Below, piece after piece: positions 6,063 through 12,537 of a stretch of DNA of 12,537 nucleotides. Within the stretch, counting starts at the first letter, position 1. Each line of letters begins with the position of its first letter. The notes under the pieces are model-generated. The model saw only the letters and a program-made list of their open reading frames with translations, ran no database searches and was not told the origin of the DNA. Both the position numbers and the translations under genes were made by a program. Source of the stretch: Bacteroidota bacterium (GTDB lineage: Bacteria > Bacteroidota > Bacteroidia > NORP154); NCBI GenBank assembly GCA_002401055.1, contig NVRZ01000066.1, forward strand, positions 1 through 12,537, read 5' to 3'.

Positions 6063-7331
6063 ATGTTAAAAAAGAAAAATCTTCTGATCACAGGGGGAGT
6101 TCTGGCTCTGATTACATTGATATGGGCGTTTAGTGGCTCTGATGATGATTCTGGTTCCGATATGTCAGTGGTGGTTGAGCGTGGAATGTTTGAAGTAACT
6201 GTTTTTACAACGGGTGAGCTGGAAGCAAAGAATTCTGTGGACATCAAAGGGCCTGCAGGTTTGAGGGCGGCCAATATATGGCGTGTTCGTATAGCCGACC
6301 TAGTACCTGAAGGGACTAAGGTCAAGAAAGGAGATCATATTGCCTCTTTAGACAAATCTGAGATATCGGGTAAGATCAATGAAGCCTATAGTCGCCAGGC
6401 GGAAGCGGAATCTAAGTTTGTTCAGGTTCGAATAGATACAACCCTTGAGTTGCGCCAAGCACGGGAGGAGATGATCAATTTAAAATATGATTTCAAGGAG
6501 AAGACCATCACCTTACAGCAATCTAAGTACGAGCCTCCGGCAACCATAGCCAAGGCTCAAATTGATTTGGAGAAATCTGAAAGGGCATTGAATGAATTAA
6601 TTGAAAATTATAAGATAAAGGTCAAAAGAGCTGCTGCTAAAATGAGCGAGGAAGCAGCGGCACTTTCAAGAGCAAGAAACAAATACGAATTGCTGAGTGA
6701 AGTACTCGACGGTTTTGCCATTACCGCGCCAGAGGACGGTATGGTCATATATGAGCGTGAGTGGAATGGGAAAAAGAAAACAACCGGTTCAGAAATTGGA
6801 GCTTGGGATCCAACCGTTGCTACATTACCTGACTTAACTGTTATGATTTCAAAAACCTATGTGAACGAAGTAGATATCAGAAAAATTAGTGTTAAGCAGA
6901 TCGTAAAAATATCTCTTGATGCCTTTCCTGATAAAAATTTAACTGGTACGGTTATAGAAGTTGCGAATGTTGGGGAGCAGCTGCCAAATACAGATTCGAA
7001 AGTATTTGAGGTTAAAATTCAGATAAACGAAGCGGATACGACGTTGAGGCCAGGAATGACAACGGGTAACAATATCATTGCAAGTACAATTGACAGCGCT
7101 CTAACCGTGCCTCTGGAGTGTATTCATAGCCAGGACGATACGATAGTTTATGTATTCAAACAGGTAGGCTGGGGCTTGGTAAAGCAAGAAATTGAAGTGG
7201 GTGACAGGAATGACAATCACGCAGCCATCATAGATGGTTTAGCGGAAGATGATGAGGTGTTACTCTCAATACCTCCTGATGCTGAAGACCTCAAAATTGT
7301 AAGAATGGCAGAGGTTTCAGAATCTGATTAA
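6063..7331 (+). CDS. Efflux periplasmic adaptor (MacA/HlyD family membrane fusion protein)
   Basis: Bridges an inner-membrane ABC permease and the TolC channel. The 422 residues have an N-terminal membrane anchor (about 7-22). The first lipoyl half is near 57-97 (KGPAG ... VPEGTKVKKGDHIASLD), a long charged alpha-hairpin spans 98-215, the second lipoyl half is ITAPEDGMVIYE (220-231), a beta-barrel covers about 256-345 (LRPGMTTG at 328-335), and a membrane-proximal domain ends the protein. The lipoyl motifs and order are those of MacA-like adaptors. The hairpin length (about 118 residues) suits contact with a TolC trimer. It is the first gene of the exporter operon; its stop TAA at 7329-7331 lies at the very edge of the open frame of the permease. 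The exported substrate cannot be read from this. Confidence 0.9.
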   Translation: MLKKKNLLITGGVLALITLIWAFSGSDDDSGSDMSVVVERGMFEVTVFTTGELEAKNSVDIKGPAGLRAANIWRVRIADLVPEGTKVKKGDHIASLDKSEISGKINEAYSRQAEAESKFVQVRIDTTLELRQAREEMINLKYDFKEKTITLQQSKYEPPATIAKAQIDLEKSERALNELIENYKIKVKRAAAKMSEEAAALSRARNKYELLSEVLDGFAITAPEDGMVIYEREWNGKKKTTGSEIGAWDPTVATLPDLTVMISKTYVNEVDIRKISVKQIVKISLDAFPDKNLTGTVIEVANVGEQLPNTDSKVFEVKIQINEADTTLRPGMTTGNNIIASTIDSALTVPLECIHSQDDTIVYVFKQVGWGLVKQEIEVGDRNDNHAAIIDGLAEDDEVLLSIPPDAEDLKIVRMAEVSESD

Positions 7332-7339
7332 GACTTTAT

Positions 7340-8674
7340 ATTCTGAATCGCAAGAATTACATATTAAATTTCGAAATCGCTTTCGAGGCGATACAGTTAA
7401 ATAAGCTTCGTTCACTATTAACAGCACTGGGAATAATTTTTGGGGTCGCCGCCGTAATAGCTATGCTTGCTATAGGAAATGGTGCTAAAAAGGAATTATT
7501 GGATCAGATAAAGCTCGTTGGTGTTAATAACATTGTTATTACTCCGCTTATTGACCAAACAGAAGGTGAAGTCATGGATCTTGCTGAGCAAAACTTTAAT
7601 AAATACTCGCCAGGGCTCACGTTACAGGATGCTGAGAGTATAAAAGAGATTATTAAGGCAGTTGAGAGTGTCAGCCCTGAAATTATTATTGAGACCAGCT
7701 TTGTGAGGAGCGGATACAGAAGATCGGGAAAGTTGGTAGGAGTGGAAGCAGGTTTCTTTAAATTATCAAATTTCAAATTGAGCAGCGGTAAAATGTTCAA
7801 TGATCAACATTCGTATTGGGGAGACCAAGTTTGTATTATTGGGCATGGAGTAAAAACCAAGTTCTTTAGCCAGGAGGACCCAATAGGTAAATATATCAAG
7901 GCGGGCCCCATATGGTTGATGGTAATAGGCATCCTTGAGGAAAAACAAATAAGCGATAAAGCCATCAGTAATTTGGGAATTAGGGATTTTAATATGGATG
8001 TGTTCGCTCCAATTAAAACCGTTCTGATTCGATATAAGAATAGATCGCTGGTAACAAAGCAGAAGATAGAAGCTGCAATGAATAACAATGATGATGACGA
8101 AGGCCCTCAACCCCGAAAGAACTATCATCAGATCGATCGATTGGTGGTTACCGTATCTAGAACCGAAGACATGACAGCTACTGCAGATATTATCCGTCGC
8201 ATGATTGAGAGACGTCATTTAAACGTTATAGATTTTGAAATTAGCATTCCTGAAGAGCTATTGAAGCAACAGCAGCGCACAAAGGATATTTTCAACATTG
8301 TTTTAGGAGCAATTGCCAGTATCTCTTTACTCATTGGTGGTATTGGGATAATGAACATAATGTTGGCCTCTGTACTAGAAAGAATCAAGGAAATTGGGAT
8401 TAGGTTATCAATTGGGGCCAGAAAAGAGGATGTGGTACTTCAATTTGTGATGGAAGCTGTTTTGATCAGTATTTCCGGTGGGTTGATAGGGATTGTACTG
8501 GGGATATTCTTTTCGGCATTAATTTCTAACTTTTCTGAGATTGAAACCATTGTGTCTTGGGAATCAGTGGTAGTATCTTTTACGGTAGCTGCAGCCGTAG
8601 GATTGGTGTTTGGAATTGCCCCGGCACGACGCGCGGCAGAGCAAGATCCTGTTGTATCACTAAGGCATGAATAG
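7340..8674 (+). CDS. MacB/FtsX-type ABC transporter permease, no ATPase domain
   Basis: Mechanotransmission permease: one N-terminal helix, a large periplasmic domain, then three helices of an FtsX domain. Homology starts upstream of the first ATG (7463): translation from 7340 gives a cytoplasmic lead (residues about 1-24, with FEAIQLNKLRSLL) and helix 1 (about 25-45, ALGIIFGVAAVIAMLAIG). The periplasmic domain runs to about 315, helix 2 is about 318-344 (ISLLIGGIGIMNIML), then the coupling helix ERIKEIGIRLSIGARK, and helices 3 and 4 at about 370-396 and 410-428. The frame is open from 7328 (TGA at 7325-7327) but holds no ATG, GTG or TTG before 7463, so the start is uncertain; ATT 7340 and CTG 7343 are the best non-standard candidates. 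A 7463 start would remove most of helix 1. Its end overlaps the TolC gene by 8 bases. Confidence 0.85.
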   Translation: MLNRKNYILNFEIAFEAIQLNKLRSLLTALGIIFGVAAVIAMLAIGNGAKKELLDQIKLVGVNNIVITPLIDQTEGEVMDLAEQNFNKYSPGLTLQDAESIKEIIKAVESVSPEIIIETSFVRSGYRRSGKLVGVEAGFFKLSNFKLSSGKMFNDQHSYWGDQVCIIGHGVKTKFFSQEDPIGKYIKAGPIWLMVIGILEEKQISDKAISNLGIRDFNMDVFAPIKTVLIRYKNRSLVTKQKIEAAMNNNDDDEGPQPRKNYHQIDRLVVTVSRTEDMTATADIIRRMIERRHLNVIDFEISIPEELLKQQQRTKDIFNIVLGAIASISLLIGGIGIMNIMLASVLERIKEIGIRLSIGARKEDVVLQFVMEAVLISISGGLIGIVLGIFFSALISNFSEIETIVSWESVVVSFTVAAAVGLVFGIAPARRAAEQDPVVSLRHE

Positions 8675-10169
8675 CACAAGGATGAAAATTGATTTGACAT
8701 ATAAAAGAAATTTGAGAGCCTTCTTGCTCATAATCAGCTTGATTCTTTTGGGCTATGGTTTTGGCTATGCTCAGGATTCAAGTTTAACTTATAGCTTAAA
8801 AGAAGTTGTAAAAATTAGCTTGGAGAAATCTCCAAAGATGTTGGAAGCCACTACTCGGTTTGAAAACCAGTATTGGCAATATCAGCTGTACAAATCTGAT
8901 TATCGCCCTCAGCTACAGCTTTCGGGTGACCTTCCCGAGTTTAATCGCTCCATAACTTCAGTCACTCAAAATGATGGAAGTGAAGTATTTAAGCCCAGAA
9001 GCTATGCTAATTCATCACTTGATTTGGGTATCACACAGAAAATTGGTCCTACCGGCGGTGAGATCGGCATCAGCTCCCAGCTAGGGAGAATAGATCAATT
9101 TGCCGATAGCACGACTGTTAACTACCTGGCCAGTCCAGCGGTGATAACACTTAGGCAGCCTCTATTTTCTTATAATCCATATAGATGGGATAGAAAAATC
9201 GAGCCCATGAAGTTTGAAGCTGCCAAGCGCCAGCTAGTTGAAAACAAGGAGGCCGTTATGGTAGAGGCTACAGATTTATTTTTCAAACTGCTCTTGGCCC
9301 AGGAAAGAAAGAATACGGCGATATTAAATGTTGCCAACAGCGACACCTTGCTTCAAATAGCAAATGGAAGGTTTAATTTGGGCAAGCTTGCCGAAAATGT
9401 ACTGTTGCAAATGGAACTCAGCCTCATGAACGCTAGGCGGGACTTAACCCTTGCGGAACTGGATATTGATCTGAGCAACTTGCAATTAGCAATGTTCATG
9501 GGTATGACGGGAACCGACTTGCTCACGTTGGAAATCCCAAATGAAATACCTGAATTTACCGTGAATGAACAGGATGCTTTGATTCAGGCAAAGGAAAACA
9601 CATCGGTGAGCTTAAATTTTGAAGTTCGGAAGCTTGAGGGACTTCAAATGGTTGGACGAGCAAAAGGGGAGAGTAGGCTCAATGCAAATATATCTGCCTC
9701 TTATGGTTTAACAAAGAGCACAATGGTTGTGGATCAATTGTATACCAATCCTAGTGACAGACAATTGTTCTTATTGAGGTTTGATGTTCCGATAATTGAC
9801 TGGGGACGATCAAAGGCCAGGATAAGAACGGCAATGGCCAACAAAGAGCTAATTGATGTATATGTGTTACAGGAACAGCAAGGTTTTACACAGGAGATAT
9901 TGTTGTTGGTGAGAAGATTTAATATATACAGGCAAAATATGGAAATCGCTGAAAAAGCAGATGAAATTGCCAAGAAGAGCTTTGATATCACCATGAAGCG
10001 TTACCTAATAGGAAAGGTGGTGCAGCTTGACTTAAAAAACGCACAGGAGGAAAAGGATATTGCCCGCCTAAAATATATTCAGGCGCTTTACGATTTTTGG
10101 GCCAGTTACTATCAGCTCAGGCAAAAGACGCTCTATGATTTTGAAACAAGTAAATTGATAGGGGAGTAG
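8667..10169 (+). CDS. TolC-family outer-membrane efflux protein
   Basis: Forms the trimeric channel through the outer membrane that completes the exporter. The 500 residues have a signal peptide (core FLLIISLILLGYGFGYA, cleavage near residue 35) and two outer-membrane-efflux halves. Each half has long amphipathic helices: about 40-230 with KEVVKISLEKSPKMLEA, and about 300-490 with ITMKRYLIGKVVQLDLKNAQEEKD-like heptads typical of the family's second half. The N-terminal half has the strand-rich DYRPQLQLSGDLP region that follows helix 1 in this family. The ATG at 8667 overlaps the permease stop by 8 bases; ATG 8682 (MKIDL) is an alternative that keeps the signal. It ends the operon, and a dispersed-repeat-like palindrome follows 30 bases later. 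Confidence 0.92.
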   Translation: MNSTRMKIDLTYKRNLRAFLLIISLILLGYGFGYAQDSSLTYSLKEVVKISLEKSPKMLEATTRFENQYWQYQLYKSDYRPQLQLSGDLPEFNRSITSVTQNDGSEVFKPRSYANSSLDLGITQKIGPTGGEIGISSQLGRIDQFADSTTVNYLASPAVITLRQPLFSYNPYRWDRKIEPMKFEAAKRQLVENKEAVMVEATDLFFKLLLAQERKNTAILNVANSDTLLQIANGRFNLGKLAENVLLQMELSLMNARRDLTLAELDIDLSNLQLAMFMGMTGTDLLTLEIPNEIPEFTVNEQDALIQAKENTSVSLNFEVRKLEGLQMVGRAKGESRLNANISASYGLTKSTMVVDQLYTNPSDRQLFLLRFDVPIIDWGRSKARIRTAMANKELIDVYVLQEQQGFTQEILLLVRRFNIYRQNMEIAEKADEIAKKSFDITMKRYLIGKVVQLDLKNAQEEKDIARLKYIQALYDFWASYYQLRQKTLYDFETSKLIGE

Positions 10170-10198
10170 TTTGTGAAAACAACATTATCACCACTGCA

Positions 10199-10224
10199 AT
10201 TCTGAGCGCAGCGAAGAATCTTCG
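10199..10224. repeat. Short dispersed-repeat-like palindrome in the tolC / methyltransferase gap
   Basis: The stretch starts ATTCTGAGCGCAGCGAAGAA and continues TCTTCGG. It is an imperfect palindrome with outer arms ATTCT and AGAAT (10199-10219), plus a nested CGAAG-AAT-CTTCG hairpin (10212-10224). From memory, near-identical CTGAGCGnAGCGAAGAATC segments recur between genes in many Bacteroidota; only one copy is in this window. The nested hairpin lies between two converging genes and could also weakly end transcription of both. Confidence 0.55.
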
Positions 10225-10278
10225 GTTTAATAATATCTGGATTTATAACTACATCCGCTTGTTGATACACTTCACCAC

Positions 10279-10992
10279 CTAAGAGCTCAGAAGAAAAATA
10301 GTCGGCTTCTTATTGATGTTCGGAATATTCTTTCGCCACTGTGCAATGGTCCGTGTAACGATTCTTTCATCCGAACTTGTAATAGACGTAGCAACACAAA
10401 GTCGTGTTTCCTCATTACAGTGCTTGATCACATCCTCCACCAATGGCATGTTGCGATAAGGCGCTTCCATAAATATCTGGGTTTGATTCAGATCATAGGC
10501 CATTTTTTCAACTTCAACAATACTTTTTATCCTCTTGTGCTTTTCTTTGGGCAGGTAGCCGTGAAACACAAAATTTTGGCCATTCATCCCTGATGCCATT
10601 AATGCCAATAAAATTGAGGATGGGCCAACCATCGGAACTACCCTAATTCCTTTATCATGCGCAAGGCTCACAATACTTGCTCCAGGGTCGGCGACTCCAG
10701 GACAGCCTGCCTCAGAAATAACACCAACATTTGATCCATTCAGTAATTGAGCTAATATCGTTTCAACTTCATTAGAAGGAGTTCTTTTATTCAGTTCAGC
10801 AAACTCCAGTTCATTTATAGGCGTTGAGATTTTGAGTTTACTCAAAAATCTTCGTGCTGAACGGAGGTTTTCTACAGCATAAAACCTAATGTCATTCACC
10901 ACAGCTTGGGTGGATGCAGGAAGGGCGAAGTCAGTTGGAGAATCGCCTATAAGAGCTGGAATTAGATATAGAATACCTTTTTTACTCATCAT
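10279..10992 (-). CDS. RsmI-like SAM-dependent methyltransferase (tetrapyrrole-methylase fold)
   Basis: A 237-residue protein of the family of RsmI, which 2'-O-methylates C1402 of 16S rRNA. Conserved segments: LYLIPALIGD (8-17), FYAVENLRSARRFL (37-50), SEAGCPGVADPG (93-104) and VVPMVGPSSILLALMASGMNGQNFVFHGYLP (118-148; SAM and substrate binding), then the MEAPYRN strand (175-181). It differs from classical RsmI at the first loop (PALIGD instead of ATPIGN), fitting the second Bacteroidota subfamily usually named only SAM-dependent methyltransferase. The rRNA target is therefore unproven and no symbol is given. It starts inside the end of the phosphatase gene (overlap 11 bases, tandem ATGATG), implying translational coupling. 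Confidence 0.88.
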   Translation of the reverse strand: MMSKKGILYLIPALIGDSPTDFALPASTQAVVNDIRFYAVENLRSARRFLSKLKISTPINELEFAELNKRTPSNEVETILAQLLNGSNVGVISEAGCPGVADPGASIVSLAHDKGIRVVPMVGPSSILLALMASGMNGQNFVFHGYLPKEKHKRIKSIVEVEKMAYDLNQTQIFMEAPYRNMPLVEDVIKHCNEETRLCVATSITSSDERIVTRTIAQWRKNIPNINKKPTIFLLSS

Positions 10993-11443
10993 TTAGGGAG
11001 TTCGATATTTTTTCACATGCGGCATCAACTAAGTGATACACATCTTCAAACCCCTGTTCGCCACCATACCAGGGATCAGGAACGGACCTATCCTGTCCTG
11101 GGTGTGATGCGTTTAGCAGTAATTCAACTTTATTCCGATCATTATCTGAATTTGCCAGGTCTAAAATATCCTGCATGTTGGATTTGTCCATTGCATAAAT
11201 CCTGTCAAACTCATTGAAGTGTTCTGAATCGAATTGCTGAGCCATCTGGCTACTAATATCTATGCCGTGATTTGCTGTTGTCTTTATCATCCTCGAATCT
11301 GGGTGCTCTCCGGTATGATAGCTGGCTGTTCCGGCGGAATCTACTTTTACGTCCAGCCCGAGTTTATCGACTTTGTGTTGTAGTAAACCCTCTGCCAGTG
11401 GAGATCGGCAGATGTTACCTAAGCATACCATCAAAATTTTCAT
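10982..11443 (-). CDS. Low-molecular-weight protein-tyrosine phosphatase
   Basis: Removes phosphate from tyrosines; relatives act on polysaccharide-export tyrosine kinases or arginine phosphates. The 153 residues have the P-loop CLGNICRS (Cys7 nucleophile, Arg13, Ser14) at the very N-terminus. The second conserved DSAGT is at 35-39, and the general acid Asp123 is in VPDPWYGG. Length and all catalytic residues are standard for the family. A partner tyrosine kinase is not in the window. The order dnaA, this phosphatase, then an RsmI-like methyltransferase is common in Bacteroidota, so the locus is in its native context. The substrate is unknown. Confidence 0.94.
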   Translation of the reverse strand: MKILMVCLGNICRSPLAEGLLQHKVDKLGLDVKVDSAGTASYHTGEHPDSRMIKTTANHGIDISSQMAQQFDSEHFNEFDRIYAMDKSNMQDILDLANSDNDRNKVELLLNASHPGQDRSVPDPWYGGEQGFEDVYHLVDAACEKISNSLNDE

Positions 11444-11474
11444 GGAAATCGCATTGTTTCTCGAGAATTAGTCC

Positions 11475-11510
11475 CGCGGATTGGCAATCCGCGTAACAAT
11501 GCCAATCTGC
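11475..11510. repeat. REP-like element with two mutually exclusive stems
   Basis: The 80-base gap between dnaA and the phosphatase gene holds CGCGGATT-GGC-AATCCGCG (11475-11493), a perfect 8-base stem with a 3-base loop. The same left arm can instead pair as GCGGATTGGCA (11476-11486) with TGCCAATCTGC (11500-11510), 11 pairs including one G-U. Such GCGGATT hairpins are typical of REP-like palindromes in Bacteroidota. Only one copy is present here, so the dispersed nature is recalled, not shown. Confidence 0.6.
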
Positions 11511-11523
11511 TACAAAGGAAATA

Positions 11524-12297
11524 CTACTCTATGCTGATCTTCTTCTGAAGGTCTGTAACATAAGTCTTGAACTGCTTATCTGTATCAATAAGGTTGTTCA
11601 CGGTCCTGCATGCGTGAAGCACGGTTGCATGATCTTTTCCTCCGCAGTGCATACCAATCTTAGCCAACGATGACTTGGTCATGCTCTTCGAGAAATACAT
11701 TGCAAGTTGTCGTGCTTGTACCACGTCTCTTTTCCTGGTCTTAGACTTTAACAATTCAATTGGTAAATCGAAATAGTCACAAACCACCTTTTGGATGTAA
11801 TCTATAGAGACTTCTCTTGCAGTGTTTTTTACAAACTTATCTATCATCGACTTGGCCAACTCTAGGTTGATCGGTTTCTTGTTGAAAGAAGATTGTGCCA
11901 ATAACGTGATAAGTGCACCTTGCAACTCACGGATGTTAGAAGTAATGCTGTAAGCCAGATATTCAGCCACGTCTTTTGGCATATCTATTCCGTCCATCTT
12001 TATTTTGGTATCGAGAATAGCAATTCTGGTTTCCAAATCTGGAACTTGTAGGTCAGCGGATAGTCCCCACTTGAACCTCGACAACAATCGTTGTTCCATT
12101 CCTTGCATTTCAATAGGCGGTTTATCAGCGGTTAGTATGAGCTGCTTACCTGTTTGGTGCAGGTGATTGAATATGTGAAAGAAAACATCCTGTGTTTTTT
12201 CCTTACCAGAGAAGAATTGCACATCATCAATGATCAAGAAATCAACTGACACAAAATGAAACCAACCATGAGTTATATTCATCTTTCTCTTTCTCAT
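11524..12297 (-). CDS. dnaA: DnaA, C-terminal half only (5'-truncated replication initiator gene)
   Basis: Homology to DnaA begins at about residue 18 (VDFLIIDDVQFFSGKEKTQ, the Walker B region) and runs to the end. It includes sensor 1 LILTAD (53-58), the arginine-finger region GMEQRLLSRFKWGL (66-79), sensor 2 NIRELQGAL (121-129), and domain IV with KSKTRKR (184-190) and the DNA-binding signature GGKDHATVLHA (219-229; usually GGRDHSTV). Missing are domain I (helicase contact), domain II, and the Walker A half of the ATPase, about 200 residues of a normal 450-480. Residues 1-17 do not resemble DnaA, and an in-frame TAA lies 15 bases before the ATG. The remaining 240 codons are undamaged. This piece cannot bind ATP normally or initiate replication; a bare DNA-binding product is conceivable. 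It sits in the usual dnaA position ahead of the phosphatase gene. Confidence 0.9.
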   Translation of the reverse strand: MRKRKMNITHGWFHFVSVDFLIIDDVQFFSGKEKTQDVFFHIFNHLHQTGKQLILTADKPPIEMQGMEQRLLSRFKWGLSADLQVPDLETRIAILDTKIKMDGIDMPKDVAEYLAYSITSNIRELQGALITLLAQSSFNKKPINLELAKSMIDKFVKNTAREVSIDYIQKVVCDYFDLPIELLKSKTRKRDVVQARQLAMYFSKSMTKSSLAKIGMHCGGKDHATVLHACRTVNNLIDTDKQFKTYVTDLQKKISIE

Positions 12298-12318
12298 TTC
12301 AGATGAAGATTAGCTTGA

Positions 12319-12525
12319 CTAGTACTTTGCTACCAATTGAAATTTGGTTTTATTACTTTCAAATATATAAATTTGCCCTTCAGAGTCTTTAATCATTGTC
12401 CAGTAAGTTTCTTAGTGCTCATAGTCTTGGATGTCTACAACTTCTCCCTAAGCCTTAAATTCATATGATGGTGAGGTTGGATCAAGATGGAACCCCAGGA
12501 ATGAAACAGTCTTTTTATCTTCCAT
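12319..12525 (-). pseudogene. Decayed small open reading frame with two internal stops
   Basis: A 68-codon frame from ATG 12523-12525 (preceded by in-frame TAA) to TAG 12319-12321, broken by TAG at 12448-12450 and TAA at 12412-12414. The three pieces read MEDKKTVSFLGFHLDP... (25 codons), GEVVDIQDYEH, and ETYWTMIKDSEGQIYIFES...LVAKY. Composition is protein-like throughout. Each internal stop is one C-to-T change away from a glutamine codon. I do not recognise the family. It lies just upstream of, and in the same frame as, the dnaA remnant, in the place where the dnaA 5' half should be. It could be a chance frame, so confidence is modest. The rest of 12298-12537 shows nothing else. Confidence 0.4.
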
Positions 12526-12537
12526 TTAGAGATATAT

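Noticed and set aside
7322..7345. Programmed -1 frameshift joining adaptor and permease
   Set aside because: The two frames share only 7328-7331 as open overlap and there is no slippery heptamer; a non-standard start explains the data more simply.
7340..7357. ATTCT-N8-AGAAT resembling the repeat at 10199
   Set aside because: It lies in the coding start of the permease, shares only the outer arms, and is too short to support a common origin.
7766..8218. Long antisense open frame of 150 codons in the permease gene
   Set aside because: Overlaps a gene with clear homology on the other strand and has no domain-like sequence; a shadow frame.
12319..12525. Recoded stops: TAG and TAA read as glutamine
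   Set aside because: TAA and TAG end many intact genes in this window (recF with TAA; nrnA, tolC and dnaA with TAG), so a changed genetic code is not tenable; simple decay is the better reading.

Overview
The window is a stretch of Bacteroidota chromosome, most likely Cytophagales-like, with moderate-to-low GC. The signs are protein-level: the recF/DUF721/ndk/DHH-phosphoesterase/FKBP cluster with a GldI-like lipoprotein, and the order dnaA - low-molecular-weight phosphatase - RsmI-like methyltransferase. There are also promoter -7 boxes of the TAnnTTTG type and few Shine-Dalgarno sequences. This placement is inference; no rRNA or other marker is present.

Layout. Positions 1-948 (minus strand) hold the 5' part of ribH, running off the left edge, and a membrane-anchored TPR protein upstream of it. 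Divergent from them, 1077-2487 (plus) carries recF and a DciA/DUF721 protein, meeting ndk (minus) tail to tail with no spacer. Positions 2989-5821 (plus) form a tight four-gene run: DHH phosphoesterase (NrnA type), GldI-like FKBP lipoprotein, tandem-FKBP exported isomerase, and rhodanese lipoprotein. After a 241-bp gap with two adjacent inverted repeats, 6063-10169 (plus) encodes a tripartite exporter: MacA-like adaptor, MacB/FtsX-type permease and TolC-like outer-membrane channel. No ABC ATPase gene accompanies them. Positions 10279-12297 (minus) read dnaA (3' half only), low-molecular-weight tyrosine phosphatase and RsmI-like methyltransferase.

Most of this is housekeeping: riboflavin synthesis, replication and repair, nucleotide balance, RNA turnover, envelope protein folding and drug or lipid export. 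The parts that do not look ordinary are few. First, dnaA sits in its expected neighbourhood but has lost its first half, including the ATP-binding loop, and is preceded by a small decayed reading frame. Second, the first membrane helix of the exporter permease is encoded upstream of any ATG, GTG or TTG. Third, there is a REP-like element with two competing stems between dnaA and the phosphatase gene. Fourth, RecF has a non-consensus Walker A. Fifth, the GldI-like FKBP has a degenerate catalytic pocket. I saw no tRNA, rRNA, CRISPR array, recognisable transposase or complete prophage, and no convincing new multi-gene system.
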